Positions 32,699 to 44,087 of a DNA stretch of 64,000 nt are shown in pieces. How positions within the stretch are numbered: the first letter of the stretch is position 1; the number at the start of each line of letters is the position of its first letter. The stretch spans positions 104,307,287 to 104,371,286 of the forward strand of contig CM077159.1 in the NCBI GenBank assembly GCA_039583875.1, given 5' to 3'. The translations under genes were made by a program, and so were the position numbers. A model generated the notes under the pieces. That model saw nothing but the letters and a program-made list of their open reading frames with translations, made no database searches and was not told the DNA's origin. Source of the DNA: Platanthera guangdongensis (Eukaryota; Streptophyta; Magnoliopsida; Asparagales; Orchidaceae).

Positions 32699-32994
32699 AA
32701 GAGGCAGAAGTAAAAGAGAGAAGATGAAGCAAAGACTACAAAGAAGCCCAACAGTGGGATAGTAATTAAGGAACTAGAAACATGAGATGTTTTGTATTTT
32801 ACTTAAGGAGCTTTTTGGAATGTGAACAATATTTTAAGAACACTGGTCAAATATAATTGTTTTCTTTATGCATATTATTGTGTTTGTGTGTGTGCTTCAA
32901 TTTCTTTTCTAACTATTCTGTGTATGATTATATTTTTATGTGTGTTAGTGCATATCATTGTCTAAGGTTTTCACTTCTTAAAATAAGGTAAGAT
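32699..32994 (+). pseudogene. S3 ORF3 tail, 3' UTR and polypurine tract
   Basis: Starts mid-ORF with AGGCAGAAGTAAAAGAGAG and runs to a TGA at 32,783-32,785, aligning with the end of S4 ORF3 (GGATAGTGATCAAGGAAC there, GGATAGTAATTAAGGAAC here). The UTR keeps GCATATCATTGTCTAAGG, and a worn polypurine tract AAATAAGGTAAGAT ends at 32,994. Only this tail of S3 is inside the window. Confidence 0.75.
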
Positions 32995-33667
32995 TATTGG
33001 GTCCATTGATTACAATGTCCCAGATTTGAAGGTCTATAAGACAATGATATACACAGTATTGTATTTGATGAATACTTTAAGTTCTATGTATGCAGATTGC
33101 TCTTTGTTCACTAGTTAAATAGGTTGTCTAAGCAACAATGATAAGTGGACACAAGTCATGATGCTGACAGGGCAGAAATCTGCATAAGTCTAGATGCATT
33201 GAGTGAAGACAGATCACTAAACGCCAAATGGCTTTAAGTGTTGAGTAAATCCTAGGCAATCAAAGCCTCAGCATTGCCAAAGCAGAAATTTGGTTAAGTC
33301 TAGAAGTGTTGATTGAAGGAAGTTTACTCAACGCCTAGAGCCAGAAGCATCGAGAAAAGCTTAAACATTCAAAGCCAAAGAAAAGCTGACAAGAATTCTG
33401 GATAAGTCCAGAAGCGTTGAGTGATGGCAGTTCACTCAATGCCCTGAAGAGAAAGCATTGACAGAACACAGTTCAGACACAGCCGCAGTGTTGTTTGACT
33501 TAGAAATCTGTCTAAGGACAGACGCGTTGAGCATTCTTATCACGGTGTCAAGGCGAACCAAGGCGAGCGTCGGGAGCCTTGACGCTTAGGTAACAAGGCA
33601 GACGGCTAGGCAACCACAAGGCGAGCAAGTCGCAAGGCGCCAATTTACTCAATTTATTTTTTTCAAA

Positions 33668-33815
33668 AAAATAGACTATAGACTGCTATTATTATAATAA
33701 CAATAGTATATAGTAGTCTATAGACAACAATTATTATAATAATCGTTGTCTTAAGCCCGCCTGCCAGACTTTAGACAGCGGTTATTATAATAACCGCTTT
33801 CTAAACCTCTTTTTT
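33668..33815. repeat. hAT left subterminal palindromes
   Basis: ATAGACTATAGACTGCTATT and related repeats, with TTATTATAATAA centres and arms such as GACAGCGG...CCGCTTTC. They share the TAGACTGC core with the right-end cluster and are likely transposase-binding or structural repeats. Confidence 0.7.
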
Positions 33816-34338
33816 TTAACTTAAAACAGAATGTTTACCAATTACCAAACTACCAAATACAAACACACAACCACACATATTTTTTCTTCATAGCACTAAG
33901 CAGAAGCTTCGGAATTCTGATATATGGGCAGTTAGCAGTAAGAAAAATCAATGTCAATCTACCAAACTACCTAATACAAACACACAAACACACAGATTTT
34001 TTTCTTCATAGCAGTAAGCAGTAGCTTCTGATATATGGGTAGTTAGCAGTAATAAAAAATAATGTCAATCAATAGTTCAATACAGACTTCAGAGAAAGTA
34101 ACTAATCATAGCTTCTAATATATCATATATGGGCAGTTAGCACTTAGCACTTAGCAGTAAGAAAAAATAATGTCTTTCAGTAGTTGAATACAGACTTCAG
34201 AGAGAGCAATAATAGAAAAGGGAACACAAAAAAATCATTGTACAGTATTGTGGTCAAATCCAAAATGTCTTCATCCAATGCACAATAGCGTATTAGCATG
34301 AATAATGTTTTAAAAAAAATTTAAAAAATCATAAAAGA

Positions 34339-35610
34339 TCAACTAGAATCATCATCTAGTAAGATGTCATTTGCATTGCATGCGCTTGGTTGGTTTGAGG
34401 TACTTGCCTTTTGCCCATAATTATCTTCAATATTTTCATCATCATTGGCAAAGCACAACTGACCTAAATCTTCATTCTCTTCATCCAATAGTTGAGTATT
34501 AGCTCCAACTCCACTTCGTAAATTTCGAGCCTCAGTTGCAATAGCTCTTTCTATAGCTTCCCATGTGAGATTATCATCTTTAGAAACTAGTGCATCCTCT
34601 GGTTTGTTCATCATCCACTCACTACTCCAATCAAGCTCATCAAGCACTAAAGGGTTGTAATTCCTTCCTTTTTCACGTCTTTTTTGGAATCGTGCTTGTA
34701 CACGATGATTATATTGGATGTATACCTGATCACTAAGACTTTGATGCTCCAATCTATTTCTTTTCTTGGTGTGAATCTGAATCAAGATAAATGGAAACTT
34801 ATTATTCAATATAAAAATATTAATTTTTATACTGAATATTTGTATACTTACAAACTCAAAAGTACTCTAGTTGCGCTCACAACTAGAAGAAGAACAACAT
34901 AAGCTAATTTTGAGTAATGCTACCTTTGTAAGGTCAACATTCGGTCTTCCATGTGCACCCCACCCATCCACTATTCATTTAAGACAAATATTTTTTCTGA
35001 CATATAAATAATTTAAGGAAAAAAAACATAATCAATACTTACTTGGATTTAAGGTAGTTTGTTGCCTAATAGCCAAAGGCTTTCCAAAACTATTTCGAGA
35101 TGTTTTGTAGTTAATGCCTTTCTCTACAATCATGTCTTGCAATTTTTGATCGGGCACTAGTCTTGCAATAACATCATTGAAAGCATCTTGAAATTTCCAG
35201 GCATCATAATTTTGTTTTTCCTAGTATTCAAAATATTTGCTTCGATTTAGAAACAAAGCCGCATTGTACAACTTTTGTTCCATTTGATTTGTCCACTTAT
35301 TTTCAACAATGCCAATAATCTTTTTAAACAATCTTTCTTTATAATCAAAATGATCTTTGATCTTTTGTTTAGCTTCTTCCATTGCCACATATAATTCAAG
35401 CATAGTCGACGTTTCATCTCCATCTACTAATCGCAAAACAGCAATCAGTGGCTTTCCTCCTTTTAAACAATCTCTTACTCCATTCCAAAAAATTGTTGAA
35501 AGTATTATTTCAACAACTTGTTTTCTGGCTTCAGTTTTTGCCAAATTAGCAGCATTCCACGAAGGAGAGACAAAGAATAATCTCAGCTTCTCCTCATGCC
35601 TATGTTACTA
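34339..35610 (-). pseudogene. hAT transposase remnant (central region and dimerisation domain)
   Basis: Reading leftward, 35,544-35,221 gives the hAT central region (EARKQVVEIILSTIFWNGVR, LRLVDGDETS, YKERLFKKIIGIVENKW). After degraded stretches and a likely intron around 34,980-35,040, WGAHGRPNVDLTKVALLKIS leads to the dimerisation signature CERN-stop-STFEF, with the conserved W changed to TAG. A 75-nt intron (34,777-34,851, GTAAGT...TTCAG) then joins in frame to IHTKKRNRLEHQSLSDQVY and an acidic C-terminus. The N-terminal zinc finger and first catalytic region are missing, so the copy cannot make active transposase. Confidence 0.8.
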
Positions 35611-35989
35611 TGTTACCATGTTAGTGCAATATTTAGGCTAATATATAGAGTTAGTTTGTTTTTGGATATCTAAATATCTAATACAAAAATACTACAACCA
35701 ACAAGTGGGTGTCTGCTAGGCAACTACACAATGTTTATATTTTACACTTTATACTAATACTACTACTAATAAAGACATTATACCACAGAGATCAAAACTG
35801 AGAAAGGTCATAAGAAAAAATATACCTAAGTGAGAATATGAGATTTGTCAAAGAAGAATCTTCAAATCGAAGCAAAGGAGAGCAAGGACTCAAGGAGAGC
35901 AGAAACTTGAACAAAATCATATTTAGTGTTTTACGCAAGGAGCAACGTTTGTAAGAACGAAAAGGTCGAGGTAAAATGAGATTTTTATG

Positions 35990-36362
35990 GTTTACGGTTT
36001 AAAATAGATTTTATAGACTGTGGTTTCTATAAAAACCACAGTCTATTGTATAGAATAGACTGTGGTTTATATATAACCCGCAGTCTATTCTATCATAAAC
36101 TGCGGTTTATATATCCCGAATAGACTGTAGTTTATATATAAATCGCAGTCTATTCTATTATCCTGAATAGACTGCGGTTTATATATAAACTGCAGTCTAT
36201 TAACTGAGCCACAATCAGGGAATGGACTGCGGTATATATATATATGTACCGCAATCTATTCCCTGAGCCCTAGAATAGACTGCGGTTTATATATACACTG
36301 TTGTCGATGCGGACTAATGGAATAGACTGCGGTTTATATATAAACCGTAGTATATTCCCATA
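35990..36362. repeat. hAT right subterminal palindromes
   Basis: Five to six near-perfect palindromes with GACTGCGGTTTATATA and TATAAACCGCAGTC arms, one about every 55-60 bp, joined by CTATTC or CTGAGC spacers. They mirror the shorter set at 33,668-33,815. Confidence 0.9.
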
Positions 36363-37927
36363 TTTTTTTTAAAAAATGCGCCCATCACCTTGTTTACAAT
36401 TGGTTGCTAGGATGCCTAGGCGACACCATGACAAGAATGGCATTGAGTGAAGACAACTCACTCAATGCCTATTCAATAGAAAATCTATCTAAGGACAGAA
36501 GTGTTGAGTGAAGGCAGTTCATTCAATACCTATTCAATAAAATAGGCAAAGGTAGAAAGCGTTGAGTGAAGATAACTCACTTAATGCCTTAATATAGAGA
36601 AAATCAACTAAGTATAGATGCATTGAGTGATGAAGGCTCACTCAATGCCTAGTTAGTTATACTACAATTGTCGATAATTATTGAGTGATGAATGATCACT
36701 TAATGCCTGGTGGTGTAGAATTCTGCCTAAGTGTTTTGGCGTTGAGTGGCAAGTCTTCACTCAACGCCTATGAAGAATTGTCTGAATTTGGTTAATTCCA
36801 CTTGTGTTGAGTCATGATGATGTCAGCATGAATTCAAATGTTGCAGAAATAGAACAGTAGACAAAAAATGGTGTCGCTTGCCTGTTGTACAATAATTAAT
36901 GCTAAAGAAAAGTTGCAGCTAACAACTCCAGGTGGTCCCACTGCTCAAAGAGCCATTCGACGGCAGGATATAAAAGTGATATTGCCAGGAAGAAGAATTC
37001 AACTTTTGCAAATTGACAGCTTCATCTTCTTCCTCTGAATAGAGTTGTAGAGCATGAAGAAATTACTTGTGTTGTTGATCTAAAAGTTCAAGCAAGTTGG
37101 TTGTTGACATTTTCATCTTCAACAACAAGTTCAGAGAGTAATCTCTCTGAGGTAGAAGAAGGGATGGGGCAAGCCTTATCTGTAGTTACTTTACATCTCA
37201 AGCAGAAAATTCTTGAAGCTCCATCCTTGGAGAAATGAAGATGATAAGACTGAGTCATCTTAGTTTAGGAAGAGGTAGACTCAGAGATATCTTCTATGGA
37301 GTCATTCAACATCAACTACAAACCTAACTTTTTGTAGGATCTTATTTGATCTGAGTGTAAGCCTAAATTATAAAGGCTGAGATAGGATCTTTCTATAGAT
37401 CTGAGTTGTAGGGTAGTAGTGCCTAATTTGTAGGATCCTCCTATGGAACTGAGGTAGAGCCTATGTGCCCTAGCTGTAGGAGAGTTTCTCTCTAAGGTAG
37501 GATCCAGTGGTGGATCTGAGTGTAGGGTTAACCTTCTAGCCTGAGTGTAGGACTTTAAGTCAAAGTTTAAGGTAGGGTATGTGTGCTTGAGTTGTAGGAG
37601 AATATTTCTCTGAGTGTAGGGCCTTAGGCCTGAGTGTAGAACTTGGAGGAGTCTGAGAAATCCTGAGGGATTTGTGTTTAAACTCTTGGAGCCGAATTTG
37701 GAGAAGTTTGCCTTGTCTAACAAACTGCTAGAAAGTTTGGAGGGACAGTGGATGTACCCATACTCTGTGGAACCACTGTAAACAACTTGTGTGTTAATTG
37801 TGTGATCTTGAAAGCTAACCTAAACTAAAACACAACTCACCAAATTAGAAGAAAGTATCAAAAAGACAGAAAAACCTATTCACCCCCCCTCTAAGTATTT
37901 AGTTACTCTTAAAACTAAAGACTTTCA

Positions 37928-39320
37928 TCTTGTGTTACATGTCTTGCTTTATTTCTGACTATGACTCCCTTAGAATATAACTTATTTCTATGTACCCATT
38001 TTGTTTTAATTATTGGGTAATTTATAGGCTTTTCTACTAGAGTTCAGAGCTTATTTCTTTCAAATTAATCTAGCTCTTCTTGTATGACAAATATTCAGTG
38101 GGTATCATTGTCTATTTCCTCAAACTTTTTTGTTCATATTGGGAGAGGAAGCAATGCAGCATAGACTCATTTGATAGTTGATTCCTGGTTTTAACTCCAA
38201 GAGTCATACCCTCTATTACTTGAGAAGGGGGGTGATCCTCGAGATTTGTTCTCTTAGGAATATTTCTAACTAGATCAAGGATAGGATTTACTTCATCTTT
38301 AACTATTTTTTCTTTAACAACAATTTCAAATTCAACAGACTGTACTTGATTCTGTATAAATTCTTGATTTGCGTTGTTGATAGGTTCATTAGAGTCTTCA
38401 TCATCTAAATTAATATCAGTAATATCCAGCTGATTATTATGATCCTTAGATGATCCTTCTCCATTTTTCTTAATACTTAGTTGCTCTAACTCAATAACTA
38501 GAGGGGCTTCTTCCTACAAAATATTTTTGGTGAAAGTTTATTCCCCTTAAAAACTATGTTAGCCTCATTAAATTCTACATACATAGACTCTTCTATTTTA
38601 AGAACTCCATTATTATAGCACCTATAGGCCTTGCTTAATGATGAATATCCTAATAAGATACCATCATCAGTCTTCTTATCAAATTTGGCAAGATGTCTCT
38701 TTTAACTATTTAATACAAACAAGTGCAGCCAAAAATCCTAAACTATGATATTATAAGTTTTTTTACCTTCAAGAGCTCATAAGGAGGCTTTAACTTTGCC
38801 TTCTGGATAAGACTTTTATTCAGAATATAGTTGGTAGGGTTAACTACTTCTGCCCAAAAGTGCTTAGGCAATTTTGACTAAGCTAGTAATGTCCTTCCTG
38901 ATTCAATTAGATTTCTATTTTTCCTTTCAACTACCATATTTAGTTGAGGAGTTCTTGGAGTTGAAAAGCTTTTCCTTATCCCTTCATCCTCAGAGAATAT
39001 ATAAATTAACATACTTTTAAACTCTGTTCCATGGTCACTTCTAATCATAGCAATTCGAATGTTGAATTCAGATTGAACCTGTCTAATGAATCTTAAGAGG
39101 ATCTTGAAGGTTTTAGATTTAGCTCTCAGAAAAAACACTCATATAAATCTAAAAGAATCATCGACAACAACTAGAGTAAAAGATTTTCCTCCTATGCTCT
39201 AAGTGGGGATTAGACCAAATAAGTCTGACAGATAAATTGTTTCCATTTATAAATAAAGAGATGATATTTTTTGATTCTATATCCAATAAAGGCAAGTAAA
39301 TATTATCTATTATAGTATAA
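37928..39320 (-). pseudogene. pol: C1: copia integrase-to-RT fragment
   Basis: Reading leftward from about 39,320: the pre-integrase region (DNIYLPLLDIES), the integrase core start (SIGGKSFTLVVVDD, with a stop in place of a conserved residue), MIRSDHGTEFKSM and VVERKNRNLIESGRTL (38,878-39,138), a degraded C-terminal region, then the RT N-terminus up to VRNKARHVTQ at 37,928, where S3 interrupts. The integrase D and E motifs resemble those of S1, so this is a SIRE-like relative. Many stops and frameshifts. Confidence 0.8.
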
Positions 39321-41580
39321 GATACTTAGAAATACCTCGGTCGTATTTCCTGGGGCACGTTGATTTCTTTTACATCGAGAAAATTACTATTATCTTATCA
39401 CTACAATTTTTGGAAAGGTTTTAAAAAGAAAATAAATTGCGGCGAGCAAAAGGACATGGGTGTGACTTGAGTTAACTTGGCTAGTTAGACTTGGGTCAGC
39501 TGGAGGAGGGCTTGACCAGGTAACCCAAATACTACACAGGTGTTACATTCATGTCACGGGTGTATAACTTAGAACACAGACGTGACTTGTCTGAATCAGC
39601 ATGGAATTTCCTCCTAAACATGACAACAACTGGGAATTGATTTTTATGTTGACACGTTGTGGGTAGCGGGTGTGACCTAGGGCGCGTACATCTATTGTTC
39701 CCGAAATTTTCCAAAATCTGTCAAAAAATATAATAAAGCTAAGTTAGAACATTAATATTAAAAGAGACATTTAATAAATAATATATACCTAAAATGCAAA
39801 TAATTATAATAAAATTAAGTTAAATTCTATACTAAAAACAAGTATAAATCTTACTCGCCAAATAATCACATACTTGAGATTTTGCTATTCCAGAGCAAAA
39901 GTATGAAAAATATTTTCTAAGTCATTAATATAATTTCTAATTAACTTACATTTCAATAGACCAAAAGTACGATAAAAAATTCTAGAAATTCAAAAATTAA
40001 GTCCTAAATTATGATATTAATTTAAAAGGGACAAATGTTTAGCTAAAGACTTCTCAAGATAATTAAATAGACAACAAAATTGTAGAAATATTTAAATAAA
40101 ATTTGATGAAATTTTAAAGTGACTTAAGGAAAAGGTAACCTACTAAAATAATTCTCTCTCAATAGTTTACTTTAAGTCTAAAATCAATAAAATTTGCTAA
40201 GGAGGGGTCACAAAAACTTGTATACGAAGAGATCCTATATTGAAAGTGATGGAATTTATCCACTCACCTCACAGTAATGTTTTTTTTATTTATATATGTT
40301 TAGAAAAAAAAAGATGAGTTTTATCCTCTTATTTTCGATGACATATAATCTTTTGAAATTCTCTTCTAACAAAAATCAAAATGTATATGTTTAGGAGTTA
40401 TGAATTTTATTCTTTTACTCTATCTCAAATAATCTTTTAAATGATTTTGAGTGCATATGTTAGGGAATAACGATTTTTCATCTTATTCCCTTGACATGGT
40501 CATTTACTTCTTTTTTATATATATGCCAAACAAAAGGGTAGGGTAGAAAGAAATAATTTTAGCTTATAAACTAAACTATTTTGAGAACAAATTTTTTGTA
40601 GATTGAAGTTTCCTAAGACCTAAAAGTTAGAAGAAATATAATAAAAATATAAGGGTTTTTAGCAAATCTACTACAAAATGAATCAGTTTAAAACTAAAAA
40701 GATAAGTAATGCTAAAAAGATTCTCTAATTACATTAAAATCGTAAAATGATTCTTAAAACTAAATTATCTAAAATTTAAGTTTAACAAACTATGATAAAA
40801 CAAAGCATTAGCAAAGTGAAAAACATACAAATGCTTATAAGCATTCTCAAAAATGGATTCCTAGGAAATAAAAAACAACAAGTATGTGTTTTATTAATAT
40901 TTCTGGAATTTTCTATGTTTTTTCAATTTTTGGAATTGGAAAATTATCCTTTTTATTATTTTTCTAAAGAAACTATATATAAACACAAGAAAAATAAAAT
41001 AAACATAATTTAAAGTCCTAATTTTTATTAACTCTTGGCTTTCCCAAGATATACCATGTGAAGGGCTCTTACCATTACTAGGATATATGATGGGATGACA
41101 TCCCAAACCTCCCATTCTAAGAAATTATAATTATTATTTTTATTATTTTTAATACTTCCATTTTTTTGTTGTTTTAAGAAATTTCCTTTTTTTGAATTTT
41201 TGTAAGTTCTAAAGAATAAGGAAAGAAATGAAAATATTTTTAGAATTTTGGGGATTTTATAATTTTGGTAATAATTTTTTTAAAGCTTAAAGAACTACAC
41301 TACACCTACATACTTAAAGTTAAACATTGTCTCCAATGTTTAAAGTTAAGTATGAAGTAAAAAAACAAAAAAAAATAAACAAGCGCTAGCTAAAAATAAA
41401 TGTGCAAAACAATAAAAAAAGAGGGGATAAGAAGACATCCCCGATTAGTAGTCGAGGTGGCTGGAAGGAAACCTGCTAAAGACTTGAAGATGAAGAAAAC
41501 AAACAAACCAAAAACAAACTGTTTTTGGTTTAGACTTGAAGATGATAACTTTGGGGTATCTCCCAAAAGCAATTTGTTTG
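39321..41580. other. AT-rich stretch, probably worn LTR/3' UTR of the Athila-like element
   Basis: No coding domain seen. 39,430-39,720 holds repeated phrases such as GGGTGTGACTTG, GTCACGGGTGTATAAC and GCGGGTGTGACC. From 39,720 to 41,390 it is very A/T-rich with homopolymer runs. Near 41,305-41,350 a short direct repeat (CTTAAAGTTAAACATTGTC / TTTAAAGTTAAGTATG) occurs. The right end (TTTGGGGTATCTCCCAAAAG at about 41,550) recalls the region after integrase in Athila-like elements. I could not place LTR edges. Confidence 0.35.
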
Positions 41581-43270
41581 CTATCACGTAGCTTGACTAA
41601 TTGCCATATTGGTTTAGAGTTTTAATTGTAGTAGTTGTAGTATCATTCGAAAAGAATATTAAGGTGGTGGTCATTAACTTTGAAAGAGTCGTGTTGGAGG
41701 TGGGAAATAATAACGATCTCGTATGGCCAAACCTGTTTGACAACAAAAGGACCAGATCATCGGGACTTTAATTTACCCAAAAAAGGCGAAGATCTGAATT
41801 ATAAAGGAGGACAAGATCAGTAGTTGAAAAAAATTGGGAAATTAATCTTGTTATCAAGATAAAACTTAAAGCGATCCTAATAAATCTTGTTATTTTCATA
41901 GGCGTTTATGTGTCATTCATCTAGTTCATTTAAATGGAATTTCCTAAGTTTGGAGGCTGAAGTCGAATCAAGATTTAAAAATTTTAGAGCTCAATATGCA
42001 TGATGTTCTAATTTAACTGAAAGATGGCATGCCTTGTCATAGACAAATCTGCATGGCATATAAATGATTGTAGTCTTGTATGTCATTCGATATGCCCATA
42101 ATGCATATCGAGCTTAAGCAACCAATCCTTCCTATTAATAGATACAGTTTTTTCTCAAATCCGCTCTAGGTTAACTAACTCAACTTGGCTGCTAGTTTCT
42201 GGGTAATGGAGGTTTTATGTGTAACGCCACATTTAGCTAAAATTTTAATAAATTGTCTATTACAAAAGTGTGTGCCCGAATCACTTACTATTGTGCGTGA
42301 CATGTCAAAACGAGAAAATATTTTTTTATAGAATTTACGATGACTCTTGTAGTGTTGGTGGGAAGAGCTTGTGCTTCCAGCTACTTCGACACAAATTCGA
42401 TTGAAATGAGAATGTATTGATAATTAAAAGAGGGTGGGAGATGGCTTACAAAATCAATACCCCATAAGTCAAAATTTTCACATTCTAAAAAGGAGTTTTG
42501 GGAATTACGACCCGATAAGATAAATTACCTGACCATATATAGATGTCTCATAAACTCACAAAATATGAGCATCCTTAAATATTGAGGGCCAATTGAAGAT
42601 CGCCTCCAGCACATTCCTTGCAGTGCGGTTTGCATGTTAATGTCCTCTGGTTGGTCCTTCGTGGTAGTACCACAATATTTACAAGCATTACTCACTCGAA
42701 ACACACCTTCTCACCACTTGGTCTGTATAGACACAAAATACAAATGGGTCCTCCTAAAAGTAATTCTTTAAGTCGAAAAAAAATTTCTTCTTTTACTGAC
42801 TTGAAATTCTTTTAGTAGGACCCAGGCTACTAGATAGTTAGCCAAATTTGTGAACCAATTGGTAGAAGAACTTATTATCTTATCGACTGCGAGGAGGTGC
42901 TGTTTTGGAAATTTGCCATCAATGTAGACCTCCACTAGCGCATCCGCAGAAGGATTATCTAATTGCGAAAGATGGTCAGCTACCAAGTTCTTCGCTATTT
43001 TCTTGTCCCGAATCTCCAAGTAAAACTCTTGCAAAAGGATGAACCATCTCAATAATTGGGGCTTGGCATACGCCTTGTTTAGTAAGTACCTGAGGGCAGA
43101 ATGATCAGTAAAAAAATTGACCTTTGAAAGAGTAATATAAGACCTAAACTTATAAAACGTGATGACAGCTGCTAGAAGTTCTTATTCAATAGTGGTGTAG
43201 TTGGCCTGTGTGGATATGTGCGTCTTGCTTGCATAATAAATTAGGGGAAATACTTATTTACCCGTAATGT
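41581..43270 (-). pseudogene. pol: Athila-like gypsy remnant: RNase H and integrase
   Basis: Reading leftward from 43,270: RNase H (LIYYASKTHISTQANYTTIE, FFTDHSALRYLLNKAYAKPQ, then LLQEFYLEIRDKKIAKNLVADHLSQLD), spacer, and the integrase core (ECENFDLWGIDFV near 42,470, SDSGTHFCNRQF and GVTHKTSI near 42,220-42,290). The phrase EIRDKK...NLVADHLS is characteristic of the Athila lineage. RT, protease and gag are missing, and the left arm has many stops. The right edge joins SIRE ORF3 sequence with no LTR between. Confidence 0.75.
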
Positions 43271-43886
43271 AATCAGAGGTTCATTGGGGCTTGAACATGA
43301 TTCATATGACAACATTTTTCCTACTCTTATTCCAGAAGGGCAGAAAGGCAATCAACATGATTATCAATAAGATGAACAATATGGTGATTATCAGTATAGT
43401 GATCAAATTGGTGATCAGTGGCCTGAACCCTCTACTATTGCTGAAATTCACGCATTCAACCCTACTACTGATCATATAGCAAGAGCTAGAGGCATGTTTA
43501 TTGTTGAAGACGAGGAAGAGGTCAGATTTAGTAAGAAGATGTACAAATAAGAGATGGAAACTAGGCCAGACTTTGAGAAATGGAGTCCTCAATCAAGGAC
43601 TATCATATTGTTTGCTTGGGATCAAATATAACATAAGAAAATTGAAAGGGGAAAGCTGTATAGCTCCCTAGAATGGGTAAAATTAGAAAGAGAGGAAGAG
43701 GCCAGGAAGAAGTTCAGAAGAGACAAGAAGTCAAGTACAGTGCCACCAGATGTTCTTGAGCTCAACAAATAATTTCTTAAGCCCTACACTTATTTTGAGA
43801 GACGGAAGCAGAAGAAGACTGAAGATAAAGAAAAGGCTTCAAAGAAACCTAGCAAGGGGATAGTGATCAAGGAACCCGAAACATGA
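43271..43886 (+). pseudogene. S4 ORF3, C-terminal part (SIRE extra ORF)
   Basis: The frame reads IAEIHAFNPTTDHIARARGM, EDEEEVRFSKKMYK, METRPDFEKWSPQSRTIILFAWDQ and LYSSLEWVKLEREEEARKKF, ending KPSKGIVIKEPET with TGA at 43,884. Several TAA/TAG codons interrupt it. It is homologous to S2 ORF3 (RPDFxxWSxxSRTIIL). The Lys/Glu-rich tail fits a nucleic-acid-binding or structural role, unproven. Its 5' part is replaced by the Athila-like remnant. Confidence 0.75.
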
Positions 43887-44073
43887 AATGTTTTTTTTGT
43901 TTTCCTTATGGACTTTAGGATTATGAACATTATTATAAGCACACTATCTATTTATGACTATTGCTTTAAATGATAATCATATTTTTGTGTATCAATTACT
44001 GCTCTTATATACTGTGAATGTTTATCTTCTGTATATAGTAGTGTATATCATTGACTAGGGTTTTGACTTCCTC

Positions 44074-44087
44074 AAATAGGGGGAGAT
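44074..44087 (+). other. S4 polypurine tract
   Basis: AAATAGGGGGAGAT abuts TGTTGGGTCC, the LTR start; identical to that of S2. Confidence 0.9.

Larger units (their letters stand above)
33532..36439 (-). mobile_element. hAT DNA transposon (degenerate) in the S3 LTR
   Basis: 2,908 bp. Terminal inverted repeats are CATTCTTATCACGGTGTC on the left and CATTCTTGTCATGGTGTC read inward from the right. They are flanked by an 8-bp duplication with one mismatch, GCGTTGAG (33,524-33,531) and GCATTGAG (36,440-36,447), the length typical of hAT. The duplication is also a unit of the host hairpin array, so array variation could mimic it. The left subterminal region is rich in AAGGCG and CTAGGC. Palindrome clusters lie inside both ends, and a broken transposase gene reads leftward. 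Confidence 0.85.
32995..37927 (+). repeat. S3 3' LTR, interrupted by a hAT transposon
   Basis: Starts TATTGGGTCCATTG (first TG worn to TA) and ends AAAGACTTTCA. Without the hAT insertion it is about 2.0 kb. Hairpin repeats with GCRTTGAGTGA...TCACTCAAYGC arms lie on both sides of the insertion (33,180-33,531 and 36,440-36,790). A clean TATAAAA box is at 36,969-36,975, and TAGGATCT-type leader repeats are at 37,330-37,690. The right flank is copia fragment C1. Confidence 0.85.

Noticed and set aside
30385..36800. CRISPR-like array because of regular repeats with spacers
   Set aside because: Repeats are palindromes within LTRs, spacers are not unique or equal in length, and the DNA is plant.
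39430..39720. Repeated CACGGGTGTGAC-like phrases as a further dyad array
   Set aside because: Only four to five irregular copies with weak symmetry, and the element edges are unresolved. Not firm enough to group with the other arrays.
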